From: Acetomicrobium thermoterrenum DSM 13490
Lineage (GTDB): Bacteria; Synergistota; Synergistia; Synergistales; Acetomicrobiaceae
Assembly (NCBI RefSeq): GCF_900107215.1
Contig: NZ_FNPD01000006.1
Location: forward strand, 1 to 49,402
Length of the DNA stretch: 49,402 nucleotides
Direction: 5' to 3'
Shown one piece after another: positions 25,003 through 32,687 of the stretch. A model generated the notes under the pieces. That model worked only from the letters and a program-made list of their open reading frames with translations. It ran no database searches and was not told the origin of the DNA. Made by a program: the position numbers and the translations under genes. Each line of letters opens with the position of its first letter. Within the stretch, counting starts at the first letter, position 1.

Positions 25003-25776
25003 ATGACAGGCCCACAGGATATCTATTTCGAAGACGTCTGGTTTTCATACAACGGTTCCTTCGTGCTCCGGCAGGTTTCCTTTTCAGTGCCGACAAGGGA
25101 ATTTCTGATCATTATCGGTCCAAACGGAGGGGGAAAGACCACGCTTCTAAAGCTGATGCTGGGGCTTTGCTCCCCTCAAAGGGGAAAGATCATCCTTTTT
25201 GGCGAATACACGCCAAGAGAGGCTTCGCACCTGTTGGGTTACGTCCCCCAAAACACAAATATAAATCTGGATTTTCCCGTCAGTGTCATCGACGTGGTGC
25301 TAATGGGAAGGTTGCGGGGTTTGAAATTCCTTTACACGAAAGAGGACAGAAGGGCCGCCGAGGAAGCACTTGAAATCATGGGCATGGACAAATATGCCAA
25401 CGCCAGGATGAGAGAGCTTTCGCAGGGACAGAGACAGCGCGTGTTAATCGCCCGGGCACTGGTCTCTCAACCAAGGATATTGCTGCTAGACGAACCCACG
25501 GCAAGCGTTGATGTCGAAGCGCAGAGGATACTATACGACAGATTGAGGGAGCTGAACGAAAAGATAACCATAGTACTCGTAAGTCATGATATGACCGTGA
25601 TATCGAGCTATGCCACAGCCGTGGCTTGCGTCAACGGCACGGTCTATTATCACGGTTCAAAGGAGATAACTTCTGAGATGCTCCAGATGGCCTACGGATC
25701 CTGCCCCGTGGAGCTGGTAGCCCACGGCATTCCCCACAGAGTACTGGCCAAACACGACGGTGATCGCGATGCTTGA
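25003..25776 (+). CDS. znuC: Zinc ABC transporter, ATP-binding protein (ZnuC type)
   Basis: 257 residues. Walker A is GPNGGGKTT, the signature is LSQGQRQRVLIARAL, and Walker B is ILLLDEPTASVD, with H-loop VSHDMTVI. A distal C-terminal tail follows. It powers ZnuB. It starts 12 bases after znuA and its last codons overlap the znuB start (gATGCTTGA), so the three transporter genes are translationally linked. Confidence 0.93.
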   Translation: MTGPQDIYFEDVWFSYNGSFVLRQVSFSVPTREFLIIIGPNGGGKTTLLKLMLGLCSPQRGKIILFGEYTPREASHLLGYVPQNTNINLDFPVSVIDVVLMGRLRGLKFLYTKEDRRAAEEALEIMGMDKYANARMRELSQGQRQRVLIARALVSQPRILLLDEPTASVDVEAQRILYDRLRELNEKITIVLVSHDMTVISSYATAVACVNGTVYYHGSKEITSEMLQMAYGSCPVELVAHGIPHRVLAKHDGDRDA

Positions 25777-26587
25777 GGCCCTCCAATACGAGTTCATGAG
25801 AAACGCACTGGCTGCTGCTATCCTGGCAAGCATCATATGCGGGATCATGGGAACGATTGTAGTCAGCAAAAAACTGGTATCCATGGCGGGAGGGGTAGCT
25901 CATGCGGCCTACGGGGGCATAGGAATGGCATTGTATTTCGGCTTTTCGCCCCAGCTTGGAGCAATCGGTTTTGCCCTTGCCTCCTCTATTTTCATGGCTT
26001 GGACGACTTTGAGGATGGCCTCCAGGGCCGATACGGTGATCAGCATCATATGGGCCGTGGGTATGGCTACAGGGGTGATATTTTCGGACCTCACCCCGGG
26101 GTACGGGGCAGACCTGATGAGCTATCTATTTGGCAGCATACTCATGGTCGCTAAAGAAGACATATTGTACATGGCAATACTGAGCCTGGCGCTTTGTGCT
26201 TTTGTACCACTCTTTTACGGGCATTTACTGGCCTATTCCTACGATGAAGACTACGCCCGAACGAGAGGAGTGCCGGTGGACGTCCTTCATTTCACGGTTA
26301 TAGTATTGGTGTCCTTCTCCGTGGTGCTTACAATAAGGATCGTTGGACTGATTCTCGTAATAGCCCTTCTTTCCATCCCTCCCTACATAGCAGAAAAGTT
26401 TTGCCGGTCCTTGGCGGGGATGATGGCCACGTCCTTTCTCTTGAGCATGTTCTTTTCCGTTTCGGGCCTGGCGGCAGCTTACGCCCTCGATCTAACGTCG
26501 GGCGCAGCGATAATAATCATTGCCGCCATCGGTTATCTTGCCGCAGAGGTCTATTTAAAGTTCAGAAAAAAGCCAAGGGGGGCTTGA
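25769..26587 (+). CDS. znuB: Zinc ABC transporter, permease (ZnuB type)
   Basis: About 272 residues and seven to eight membrane helices. Family motifs are MRNALAAAILASIICGIMGTIVV, SMAGGVAHAAYGGIGMALYFG in pieces, and VVLTIRIVGLILVIALLSIPPYIA in pieces. It forms the metal channel. Start at 25769, where ATGCTTGA overlaps the znuC stop. The consensus promoter of the downstream structured RNA (TTGACA at 26584-26589) begins inside the last codons of this gene. Confidence 0.92.
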   Translation: MLEALQYEFMRNALAAAILASIICGIMGTIVVSKKLVSMAGGVAHAAYGGIGMALYFGFSPQLGAIGFALASSIFMAWTTLRMASRADTVISIIWAVGMATGVIFSDLTPGYGADLMSYLFGSILMVAKEDILYMAILSLALCAFVPLFYGHLLAYSYDEDYARTRGVPVDVLHFTVIVLVSFSVVLTIRIVGLILVIALLSIPPYIAEKFCRSLAGMMATSFLLSMFFSVSGLAAAYALDLTSGAAIIIIAAIGYLAAEVYLKFRKKPRGA

Positions 26588-26612
26588 CAACTTTTCTCAC
26601 GAGTATTATAAA
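26584..26612 (+). promoter_or_regulatory. Near-consensus sigma70 promoter of the structured RNA
   Basis: TTGACA (26584-26589), a 17-base spacer and TATAAA (26607-26612) form the best promoter in the window. Expected transcription start is about 26619. It overlaps the znuB stop codon. Confidence 0.85.
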
Positions 26613-26618
26613 AAACAA

Positions 26619-26835
26619 AATTTAAGGTTCGACGAAGTGGTGAGGCAATATTATGATGCCTAAAAAAATAATATTTTCCATGTCATGCGGCAACGGTAGC
26701 AACTCTCGATCCTGGTCCCGAAACCAGGATTGGCAAGAGTGTTGCTTTTGGCCGCATGAAAGCTCGTAGAATCTCGTAATTTTTACTTTATAAGCTACAA
26801 AATGGGCCGGAGGCGACACCTTCCGGCCCATTTTT
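26619..26835 (+). ncRNA. Structured RNA of unknown family between znuB and serA
   Basis: About 217 bases between a near-consensus promoter and an intrinsic terminator. There is a closing helix P1 (26625-26635 with 26764-26774, 11 positions, one mismatch). Inside it is an element that can form either AGGCA/TGCCT (26643-26647 with 26657-26661) or AATATTAT/ATAATATT (26647-26654 with 26668-26675), together compatible with an H-type pseudoknot. A tall hairpin P3 follows (26683-26759) made of TCATGCGGC/GCCGCATGA, an inner 8-pair stem with a 2-base bulge, and ATCCTGGT/ACCAGGAT with loop CCCGAA. This is a riboswitch-like junction. I do not recognise it as 6S, SRP, tmRNA, RNase P, T-box or a known riboswitch; it may be a free small RNA or the serA leader. 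Confidence 0.72.
26801..26835 (+). terminator. Strong terminator ahead of serA
   Basis: AATGGGCCGGA (26801-26811), 10-base loop, TCCGGCCCATT (26822-26832), then T-run to 26835. It ends the structured RNA 24 bases before the serA start. serA has no clear promoter of its own after it, so read-through control is plausible. Confidence 0.9.
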
Positions 26836-26859
26836 ATATTTCTAAAAGGGGGGGAATTC

Positions 26860-28494
26860 ATGTTTAAAGTCTTAATAACAGAACATATTCACGAAGAGGG
26901 CTTGAAGGAACTCTATGAGGCACCTAACATCGAGGCAATCCTTCGGTTGAACATGTCGCAGGAGGAGCTTTGCGATGCCGTCAAAGACATCGACGCCCTG
27001 ATCACCAGGAGCGGAACTGCCGTGGACAAAAAGCTGCTGGAAGCAGGCAAAAAGTTAAAAGTGGTAGCCAGAGTCGGAGTGGGAGTAGACAATATCGATT
27101 TAGGCGCTGCGAGCAAGAGGGGGATTATAGTGCTCAACTCGCCCACGGGTAATACTCTTGCCGCCACGGAGCTTACCATGGGGATGATATTTTCGATCGC
27201 AAGAAAAATCCCGCAGGCGAACAATTCACTGCTGTCGGGAGAGTGGAAGAGGGAGAAGTTTCTCGGGACGCAACTTTACGGAAAGACCCTTTTGATAGTT
27301 GGCCTGGGGAGGATAGGCTCCTCAGTCGCAACGCGGGCAAAGGCGTTGGGAATGGAGATATTTTGTTACGATCCATACATAAATCCGAAAAAGGCCGAAA
27401 ACCTCGGAGTTAAACGTCTGGACGATCTAAGGGGAGCTTTATCCCTCGCAGATTTTGTAACCCTTCACGTGCCCCTCACGCACGAGACCAGAAACATAAT
27501 CAACGAAGAAACTCTGAAATCTATCAAAAGAGGAGCATATCTGATAAATTGTGCCAGAGGAGGGATCGTAGACGAAGGAGCCTGTGCGAAGGCGCTCAAG
27601 GAAGACAGGTTGGCCGGGGCTGCTTTCGACGTCCACGTCGTAGAACCGGCAAAGGAAAGCCCCCTTTTCGACCCCGCCTTAATAGAGAAGGTCGTCGTAA
27701 CACCCCATATAGGAGCAAACACCAGGGAGGCCCAAAGAGCCGTCGCCGAGATCGTGGTGAAAAACCTCATAAAAGCGCTATCGGGCGAACCCTACGAAAA
27801 TGCCGTAAACCTCCCCTATATGGAAAACAAGATGACCCTTCAGGAAAGGGAGTTTCTGTCGCTTGCCAGAAGGATGGGCATGATAGCGGCTTGTGTCATC
27901 AAGGAACACGTTGATGAAATCACCGTGGCCATGGCCGGACCCTTATTTGAAGAGGTCGAGATAAGCTTGCCCTTTGAAGTACCCTACAGATATATGCCCT
28001 TCACGGCAGCGGCTCTTAAGGGGCTTCTCGAGGTAAGGCTGGGCCCTGAAGTGAACGCCATGTCGGCGCCTCTTCTCGCAAAAGAACATGGTATAAGCGT
28101 CTTCGAGAGCAGGCGAGAGGCAAGGACGTATAAAAATGTACTTGCCATCGAAGTCAAATCCCAAAATAAGACCTTTTCTATGGCGGGAACGGTGACGGAG
28201 GAGGGCAAAAAGCGAATAGTAGGCGTAGACGATTACGAGATAGATTTCGTTCCCGAGGGGTGGGTGCTGCTTTTTTCCAACCACGACAGGCCTGGGGTCA
28301 TAGGAAAGATAGGCACATTGCTGGGAGATTACGGAGTAAACATCGCAAACTTTGCCCTGGGAAGGAAAAACGGGAGCGGACTTGCCATCGCTGCCCTTCA
28401 ACTTGACAGCAGCATTCCAAAAGAGGCAATGGAAAAGATCCAAAAAGATGCAGATTTAATCTGGGCCCATCTGATAAACCTCAAAGGAGAGTGA
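26860..28494 (+). CDS. serA: D-3-phosphoglycerate dehydrogenase (long form)
   Basis: 544 residues: catalytic and NAD domains (about 1-310), an intervening ASB-type domain (about 320-455) and a C-terminal ACT domain (about 470-544). The NAD loop is VGLGRIGSSVATRAKALG. The catalytic Arg is in NCARGGIVDE and the catalytic His in TPHIGANT. The ACT domain (NHDRPGVIGKIGTLLGDYGVN, read in parts) fits serine feedback. It oxidises 3-phosphoglycerate, the first step of serine synthesis. AAAAGGGGGG precedes the ATG. It overlaps the following phosphatase gene region closely, suggesting a two-gene serine unit behind the structured RNA. Confidence 0.95.
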   Translation: MFKVLITEHIHEEGLKELYEAPNIEAILRLNMSQEELCDAVKDIDALITRSGTAVDKKLLEAGKKLKVVARVGVGVDNIDLGAASKRGIIVLNSPTGNTLAATELTMGMIFSIARKIPQANNSLLSGEWKREKFLGTQLYGKTLLIVGLGRIGSSVATRAKALGMEIFCYDPYINPKKAENLGVKRLDDLRGALSLADFVTLHVPLTHETRNIINEETLKSIKRGAYLINCARGGIVDEGACAKALKEDRLAGAAFDVHVVEPAKESPLFDPALIEKVVVTPHIGANTREAQRAVAEIVVKNLIKALSGEPYENAVNLPYMENKMTLQEREFLSLARRMGMIAACVIKEHVDEITVAMAGPLFEEVEISLPFEVPYRYMPFTAAALKGLLEVRLGPEVNAMSAPLLAKEHGISVFESRREARTYKNVLAIEVKSQNKTFSMAGTVTEEGKKRIVGVDDYEIDFVPEGWVLLFSNHDRPGVIGKIGTLLGDYGVNIANFALGRKNGSGLAIAALQLDSSIPKEAMEKIQKDADLIWAHLINLKGE

Positions 28495-28496
28495 AG

Positions 28497-29135
28497 ATGT
28501 TGCGATACTACCTCATGAGACACGGAGAAACGACCTGGAACGCCAAGGACGTATTTCAGGGGAAGCAGGACACGCCTTTAAGCGAAAAGGGCCTGCTTCA
28601 AGCCGAGCTTACGGCTAACCTCGCTTCCCGGATCGGAAAGGCAAGGATATGGTGCAGTCCCCTAAAGAGGGCATTGCAAACGGCAAAACTCCTGGCCGAA
28701 AGGGGCGGATATGAGATACTAACAGAAAAAGGCCTGATGGAGATAGATCACGGCAAATGGGAACGCCTTCATGTGGAAGAGGTAAAACGTCTTTATCCAG
28801 AATCCTTTGAGATGTGGCACAAAGAGCCCGATAAGGTCGTCATGCCCGATGGCGAAAGCCTGAGGGACGTTCAGGAACGGGCTTTAAGGGTTTTGACCAA
28901 AATAAGGGAAAGCGGAGAAGAGCAGGCTATTATAATGACCCATGACGCCGTGATCAAATGTCTTCTCTGCCATTGGCTCGAGCTTCCTCTCTCGAAGTAC
29001 TGGAGTTTCAAGTTCTCGAACTGCAGCGTATCCATAGTGGAGGAAGACGATAAGGGTAAGGCAGTCATCTTGCTCCTCGACGATGTATGCCACTTAGAAC
29101 AAGGCTGGACCTGGCCAGAACAAAAATCGGTGTAA
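28497..29135 (+). CDS. Histidine phosphatase family protein, possible phosphoserine phosphatase
   Basis: About 212 residues of the phosphoglycerate-mutase-like histidine phosphatase superfamily. The phospho-acceptor is in YYLMRHGETTWN. PLSEKGLLQAEL, CSPLKRALQTAKLL, MEIDHGKWERL and the second catalytic His region MTHDAVIKCLLC are present. Metal-independent phosphoserine phosphatases of this superfamily are known in Hydrogenobacter and relatives, where they complete serine synthesis. The position directly after serA (3-base gap) favours that over a mutase or alpha-ribazole phosphatase. The ATG at 28497 follows AAAGGAG by 7 bases. I infer the substrate; the family does not fix it. Confidence 0.82.
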   Translation: MLRYYLMRHGETTWNAKDVFQGKQDTPLSEKGLLQAELTANLASRIGKARIWCSPLKRALQTAKLLAERGGYEILTEKGLMEIDHGKWERLHVEEVKRLYPESFEMWHKEPDKVVMPDGESLRDVQERALRVLTKIRESGEEQAIIMTHDAVIKCLLCHWLELPLSKYWSFKFSNCSVSIVEEDDKGKAVILLLDDVCHLEQGWTWPEQKSV

Positions 29136-29152
29136 ATGGTTTTACAGATTCC

Positions 29153-29944
29153 TTAGGGCACAGCCTTGAGCATCCCTCCATCAGCGATAATCGTCTGCCC
29201 CGTGATGTAGCTGTTGGCCTCGGAACAGAGAAACACGGCCAGACGGCCATATTCCCGGGGATCGCCATACCTGCCCATGGGAATTTGTCTCAACATGGCA
29301 GAGCGAACTTCCTCAAGCGAGAGGTTTTGGCGCTCTGCCGCTGCTTTATCCAGCTGCTCTATGCGATCCGTTTTGAACCTTCCTGGGCCGATAACGTTGA
29401 CCAATATGTTATAGGGTGCCACTTCGCGGGCCAAGGTCTTCGTCATACCCACAACGCCGAGGCGGAATGTGTTTGAAAGTATTAAATTATCAATTGCCTC
29501 CCTGACGGAAGATGAGGTGGAATTGAGTATCCTGCCCCAGCGCATTTTTTTCATGTAGGGCAATACAAGTCTAGTCGTCCTGACAAAGCTCAGGAGGGTC
29601 AGCTCGAAAGCCCTTTGCCAGGCATCGTCAGGAAAATCTTCGAACTTTCCCGGAGGAGGTCCGCCGGCGTTGTTCACCAGGATATGAATGGTGCCATACT
29701 TTTGAACGACAAAGCTGATAAGCTTTTCTATATCGCCGGATTTGGTTACGTCGCAGACGAAATGCAGAGGCTCTTTTCCAGTGCTTTCTTTTATATCCTT
29801 CTTTGCAACCTTCAACTTCTCTTCGTTCGTGGAGGAAATTACTACATTCGCTCCTTCACTCGCAAGCTCCGTTGCAATGGCCTTTCCCAAGCCGGAACTG
29901 GAGGCCAGGACCAATGCTACCTTTCCTTCAAGCCCCATGTTCAT
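29153..29944 (-). CDS. Short-chain dehydrogenase/reductase-like protein with atypical active site
   Basis: 263 residues. The cofactor motif is LASSSGLGKAIATEL (TGxxxGxG with Ser variants), then VICDVTKSGDIEKL-like and NNAGGPPPG. At the catalytic site, the usual YxxxK is not present: the conserved serine region NSTSSSVREAI is followed by SNTFRLGVVGMTK, with no Tyr four before Lys. This matches the BKR-like SDR subgroup (family knowledge) whose members lack the normal tyrosine. Its reaction is therefore uncertain. The C-terminal ITGQTIIADGGMLKAVP is typical SDR. It is the last gene of the rsmG-parAB strand and converges with the phosphatase gene. Confidence 0.85.
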   Translation of the reverse strand: MNMGLEGKVALVLASSSGLGKAIATELASEGANVVISSTNEEKLKVAKKDIKESTGKEPLHFVCDVTKSGDIEKLISFVVQKYGTIHILVNNAGGPPPGKFEDFPDDAWQRAFELTLLSFVRTTRLVLPYMKKMRWGRILNSTSSSVREAIDNLILSNTFRLGVVGMTKTLAREVAPYNILVNVIGPGRFKTDRIEQLDKAAAERQNLSLEEVRSAMLRQIPMGRYGDPREYGRLAVFLCSEANSYITGQTIIADGGMLKAVP

Positions 29945-29964
29945 GCGATTAGCCCCCCTTCTAA

Positions 29965-30207
29965 TTATTCCCTTCTATCGTTTTTAAGCTTATCCGCAAT
30001 GGACTTTATCATGTTCCAACACTGTAATAACCCGAGGACTGCGCCCAAAAGGGCACCCCAAAGGGGTATCGACCTGCCCAGTCCATATCTATCCTCAAAA
30101 TATAAGCCCAAGTAGTAACCCAACAAAACGAACCCTACGATCAAAAGGGCGGCAGAGACAACCTTTGCGAAAATCGCTATATCTTCGAAATTTAATTTAA
30201 AATTCAT
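29965..30207 (-). CDS. atpZ: AtpZ/AtpI-like small membrane protein
   Basis: 80 residues with two hydrophobic helices (about 14-33 and 47-63). GYYLGLYFEDRYGLG sits between them, the layout of AtpZ (ATPase_gene1), an accessory of F-type ATP synthase operons that aids assembly or divalent-cation handling. Here it follows parB rather than preceding atpB, with no ATP synthase genes in the window, so the ATP synthase locus may have been split off or the assignment may be only structural. A good ribosome site is not visible; the start is tentative. Confidence 0.6.
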   Translation of the reverse strand: MNFKLNFEDIAIFAKVVSAALLIVGFVLLGYYLGLYFEDRYGLGRSIPLWGALLGAVLGLLQCWNMIKSIADKLKNDRRE

Positions 30208-30213
30208 TTTAAA

Positions 30214-31083
30214 TTATACGCCCCGATCGAACAGCGAATCAATGTTTTCCTCGAGAAACTTTACAAGCCTTTTGACTCTCTTGTCGTCCAAACCTCCTAT
30301 GATCAACCTGCTTTCGTCTTGACTTTTCTTTACGACTACTTTAAGGCCGTGGCTTTTGCCAAGGGGCAGTTCAACAGTAGAGGTCTTCTTACTTCTTGCA
30401 TCGCCCGAGGCCTTAAGCCTGCTTATCTCATCCTCAAGCCTTCTCACCGACCAGGAATGGGCCACGCACTTTCGGGCAAGGACTATTTGGTCATCTCCGG
30501 AGGACAATCCCGAAAGGGCTCTTGCATGGCCTTCCGATATCTTTCCCTCCTCGAGCAGCTTCTGCACCTCTACAGGCAAGTCAAGTAAACGTAGCTTGTT
30601 CGACACGAGGGGGCGACTCCATCCCAGGCGGGAGGCCACCTCCTCATGTGTCATCTCAAACCTTTTTATCATCTCCGAAAGGGACTTGGCCACTTCGATG
30701 GGCGACAGATCCTCCCTTTGGAGATTTTCTACGAGCGCCACCTCGAGTGACTGAGCATCATCCAAATCGACTATTACAACGGGAACTTCCTTAAGTCCCG
30801 CGATCTTCGCAGCTTTCCAGCGCCTTTCGCCGGCCACAACTTCGTAACCTTCCCCCGCACGCCTGACTATCAGGGGCTGTAAAATGCCGTGTTCTTTGAT
30901 GGACTCGGCCAGAGACGTCAAGCCCTCGTCGCTCATGCTCTGTCTCGGCTGAAGAGAAGAGGGTTTAATTTCGTCTATGGGCAAAACCCCCCGATCCTTT
31001 GAAGGGATCGTTATTTTATCCTCGAAGGGGGATCCTATGAGCGCTTCTAACCCCTTTCCTAAAGCTTTCTTGGATTTAGCCAC
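30214..31083 (-). CDS. parB: Chromosome partitioning protein ParB
   Basis: About 289 residues. The N-terminus is the conserved AKSKKALGKGLEALIG. The CTPase/nuclease-like ParB domain shows SSLQPRQSM, LIVRRAGEGYEVVAGERRWKAA in pieces (GERRxxA). The central HTH is EEVASRLGWSRPLVSNKLRLL (about 150-170). A C-terminal dimer domain (NIDSLF) ends it. It binds parS, and an exact parS lies at 20473-20488. A GTG start at 31083 is favoured (family N-terminus; GGAGG 10 bases upstream); it overlaps the parA 3' end by 25 bases. Confidence 0.94.
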   Translation of the reverse strand: MAKSKKALGKGLEALIGSPFEDKITIPSKDRGVLPIDEIKPSSLQPRQSMSDEGLTSLAESIKEHGILQPLIVRRAGEGYEVVAGERRWKAAKIAGLKEVPVVIVDLDDAQSLEVALVENLQREDLSPIEVAKSLSEMIKRFEMTHEEVASRLGWSRPLVSNKLRLLDLPVEVQKLLEEGKISEGHARALSGLSSGDDQIVLARKCVAHSWSVRRLEDEISRLKASGDARSKKTSTVELPLGKSHGLKVVVKKSQDESRLIIGGLDDKRVKRLVKFLEENIDSLFDRGV

Positions 31084-31832
31084 CTTTTTTCCACCTCCTC
31101 GGCCAATGCAATATAGGCCTTGGTACCAATGCACTGGGGGTCGTAGTAAATTACAGGTTGACCGTAACTTGGCGCTTCCGAAAGCCGAACGTTTCGCGGA
31201 ATTGTCGTCTCGAACACGGCATCCAGAAAACGCTTTCGCACTTCCTCCGCCACCTCTTTAGAGAGATTTGTGCGGCTGTCGTACATGGTCAGGATGACAC
31301 CCCCGATATGCAACCTTTCGTTGAGGTGGCGTCGCACCAGTTCGACGGTTCCTACGAGCTGAGACAGCCCCTCCAGTGCGTAATACTCGCATTGTATGGG
31401 GACTACCACCGTTTCGGCAGCAACCAGCGCGTTCACGGTTAAAAGCCCTAAGGAGGGCGGGCAATCTATCAGGATCAGGTCAAAATCCTTAAGCTTCGAT
31501 AAGGCCCTAGCCAATCTGGTCTCTCTGCTCAAAAGTCCCACCAGCTCGACCTCCGCCCCCGCCAATTCCAGCCTGGCCGGCAAGAGGTAAACCCCCTTCC
31601 ACGGCGTCGAAGAGATCGCCTCATCGGGAGACGAGTCGTTGATCAACACGTCATACACGCTTAGAGACAACTTTCCCTTATCGATCCCCAATCCGCTGGT
31701 ACTGTGCCCCTGAGGGTCAAGATCCACTACGAGCACCCTTCTTCCTCTGTCTCCCAGGGCTGCCGCCAGGTTCACGCAGGAGGTAGTCTTGCCCACACCT
31801 CCCTTTTGATTTGCTACGGCTATAATACGCAA
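31059..31832 (-). CDS. parA: Chromosome partitioning ATPase ParA
   Basis: About 257 residues. It has the deviant Walker A NQKGGVGKTTS near the N-terminus, DLDPQGHSTSGLG, and Walker B DLILIDCPPSLGLLT. It drives segregation of ParB-parS complexes. The best start is a TTG at 31832: a near-perfect anti-16S match GGAGGTGA ends 5 bases before it, and it leaves the family-typical opening RIIAVANQKGG. It is 6 bases past the rsmG stop. Longer in-frame starts (31850, 31916) would be inside rsmG. Confidence 0.94.
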   Translation of the reverse strand: MRIIAVANQKGGVGKTTSCVNLAAALGDRGRRVLVVDLDPQGHSTSGLGIDKGKLSLSVYDVLINDSSPDEAISSTPWKGVYLLPARLELAGAEVELVGLLSRETRLARALSKLKDFDLILIDCPPSLGLLTVNALVAAETVVVPIQCEYYALEGLSQLVGTVELVRRHLNERLHIGGVILTMYDSRTNLSKEVAEEVRKRFLDAVFETTIPRNVRLSEAPSYGQPVIYYDPQCIGTKAYIALAEEVEKRWLNPRKL

Positions 31833-31837
31833 AAAGC

Positions 31838-32545
31838 TCACCTCCACCATGGCCTTCTCTCGGGGATGCCAACCCTTCTCGGAACGCTTATTTGTGCGTC
31901 CTTTACCTTCTTCCATGTAAATAAATAAAGCTTCTTGCCCGCCACCTCATAGCTCCATATCTCAAGCCCCGACCACCCCAATTTCTCCTCTTTTCCCTCG
32001 AATTCTTCCAGCTCCTCAAATCCCTTTGGCCCCTTGAAGGCCATGCAGCTGCCGCCCCTTCTGACGAGGGGGGAAAAATATTCGAGAAGGATGCCCAGAT
32101 GGGAGACGGCGCGGGCAGCAGCCAAATCGTAGAGACCGTTATTTAAAGATGCGAATTCCTCCGCCCTGGAGCAATGGACCCTGACATTTTCTAGGTTTAA
32201 GCTGCGAACCATTTCCTCCAGGACGAGACATTTTTTCCTGACGCTGTCCAGGAGATCGACGAATACGTCGCTTCTGCAGACAGCCCAGACGAGCCCCGGC
32301 AATCCCCCTCCCGTCCCGATGTCCACTATTCGGACATTGAAAGGAATAAGCGGTAGGGCCGCGAGACAGTCCACGATATGTTCGTCGAATATGCACTTTG
32401 GGTCGGCAGGCCCCGTCAAACGGGCACGGCTGTTTGCCAATCCCAGAAGCTTTGCATAGTCCATCAATTTATCTCTGTTAGCATTTATTATGCCCTCTAA
32501 GATGTCCGATGCTACTTCTTTCGTCATAACTTTCAAATCTTCCAT
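31838..32545 (-). CDS. rsmG: 16S rRNA (guanine-N7) methyltransferase RsmG
   Basis: About 235 residues. The SAM-binding motif is RIVDIGTGGGLPGLVWA (about 74-90). FVDLLDSVRKKCLVLEEM, VRVHCSRAEEF and ARAVSHLGILLEYFSPLVRRGG in pieces follow, all typical of GidB/RsmG. It methylates G527 of 16S rRNA. It heads the rsmG-parA-parB unit, an order usually found near the replication origin. The start is uncertain: GGAGGTG abuts the GTG/ATG pair at 32548/32545, so a later codon (TTG 32536 or ATG 32527) may be used. Confidence 0.92.
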   Translation of the reverse strand: MEDLKVMTKEVASDILEGIINANRDKLMDYAKLLGLANSRARLTGPADPKCIFDEHIVDCLAALPLIPFNVRIVDIGTGGGLPGLVWAVCRSDVFVDLLDSVRKKCLVLEEMVRSLNLENVRVHCSRAEEFASLNNGLYDLAAARAVSHLGILLEYFSPLVRRGGSCMAFKGPKGFEELEEFEGKEEKLGWSGLEIWSYEVAGKKLYLFTWKKVKDAQISVPRRVGIPERRPWWR

Positions 32546-32687
32546 CACCTCCTATCGATGATATACTATTTTCCAAAGCCCTAACAACAAGCGATCTTTT
32601 TGCGATGCCTCCGTAATTTATGTTATCATTATTATAGCGTGACAAAATTATCGAGGAATAGAAGACGAAGGGAAAGGGGAGATCGAC

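Noticed and set aside
26707..26760. tRNA-like element in the structured RNA
   Set aside because: No acceptor stem with CCA-type end, no anticodon loop geometry and no TTCRANY T-loop.
26584..26835. T-box leader for serA
   Set aside because: No T-box sequence (AGGGTGGNACCGCG-like) or AG-bulge/specifier arrangement was found.
27466..27471. CACGTG in serA as a second parS
   Set aside because: Only the central six bases match; flanking TGTTT/AAACA are missing.
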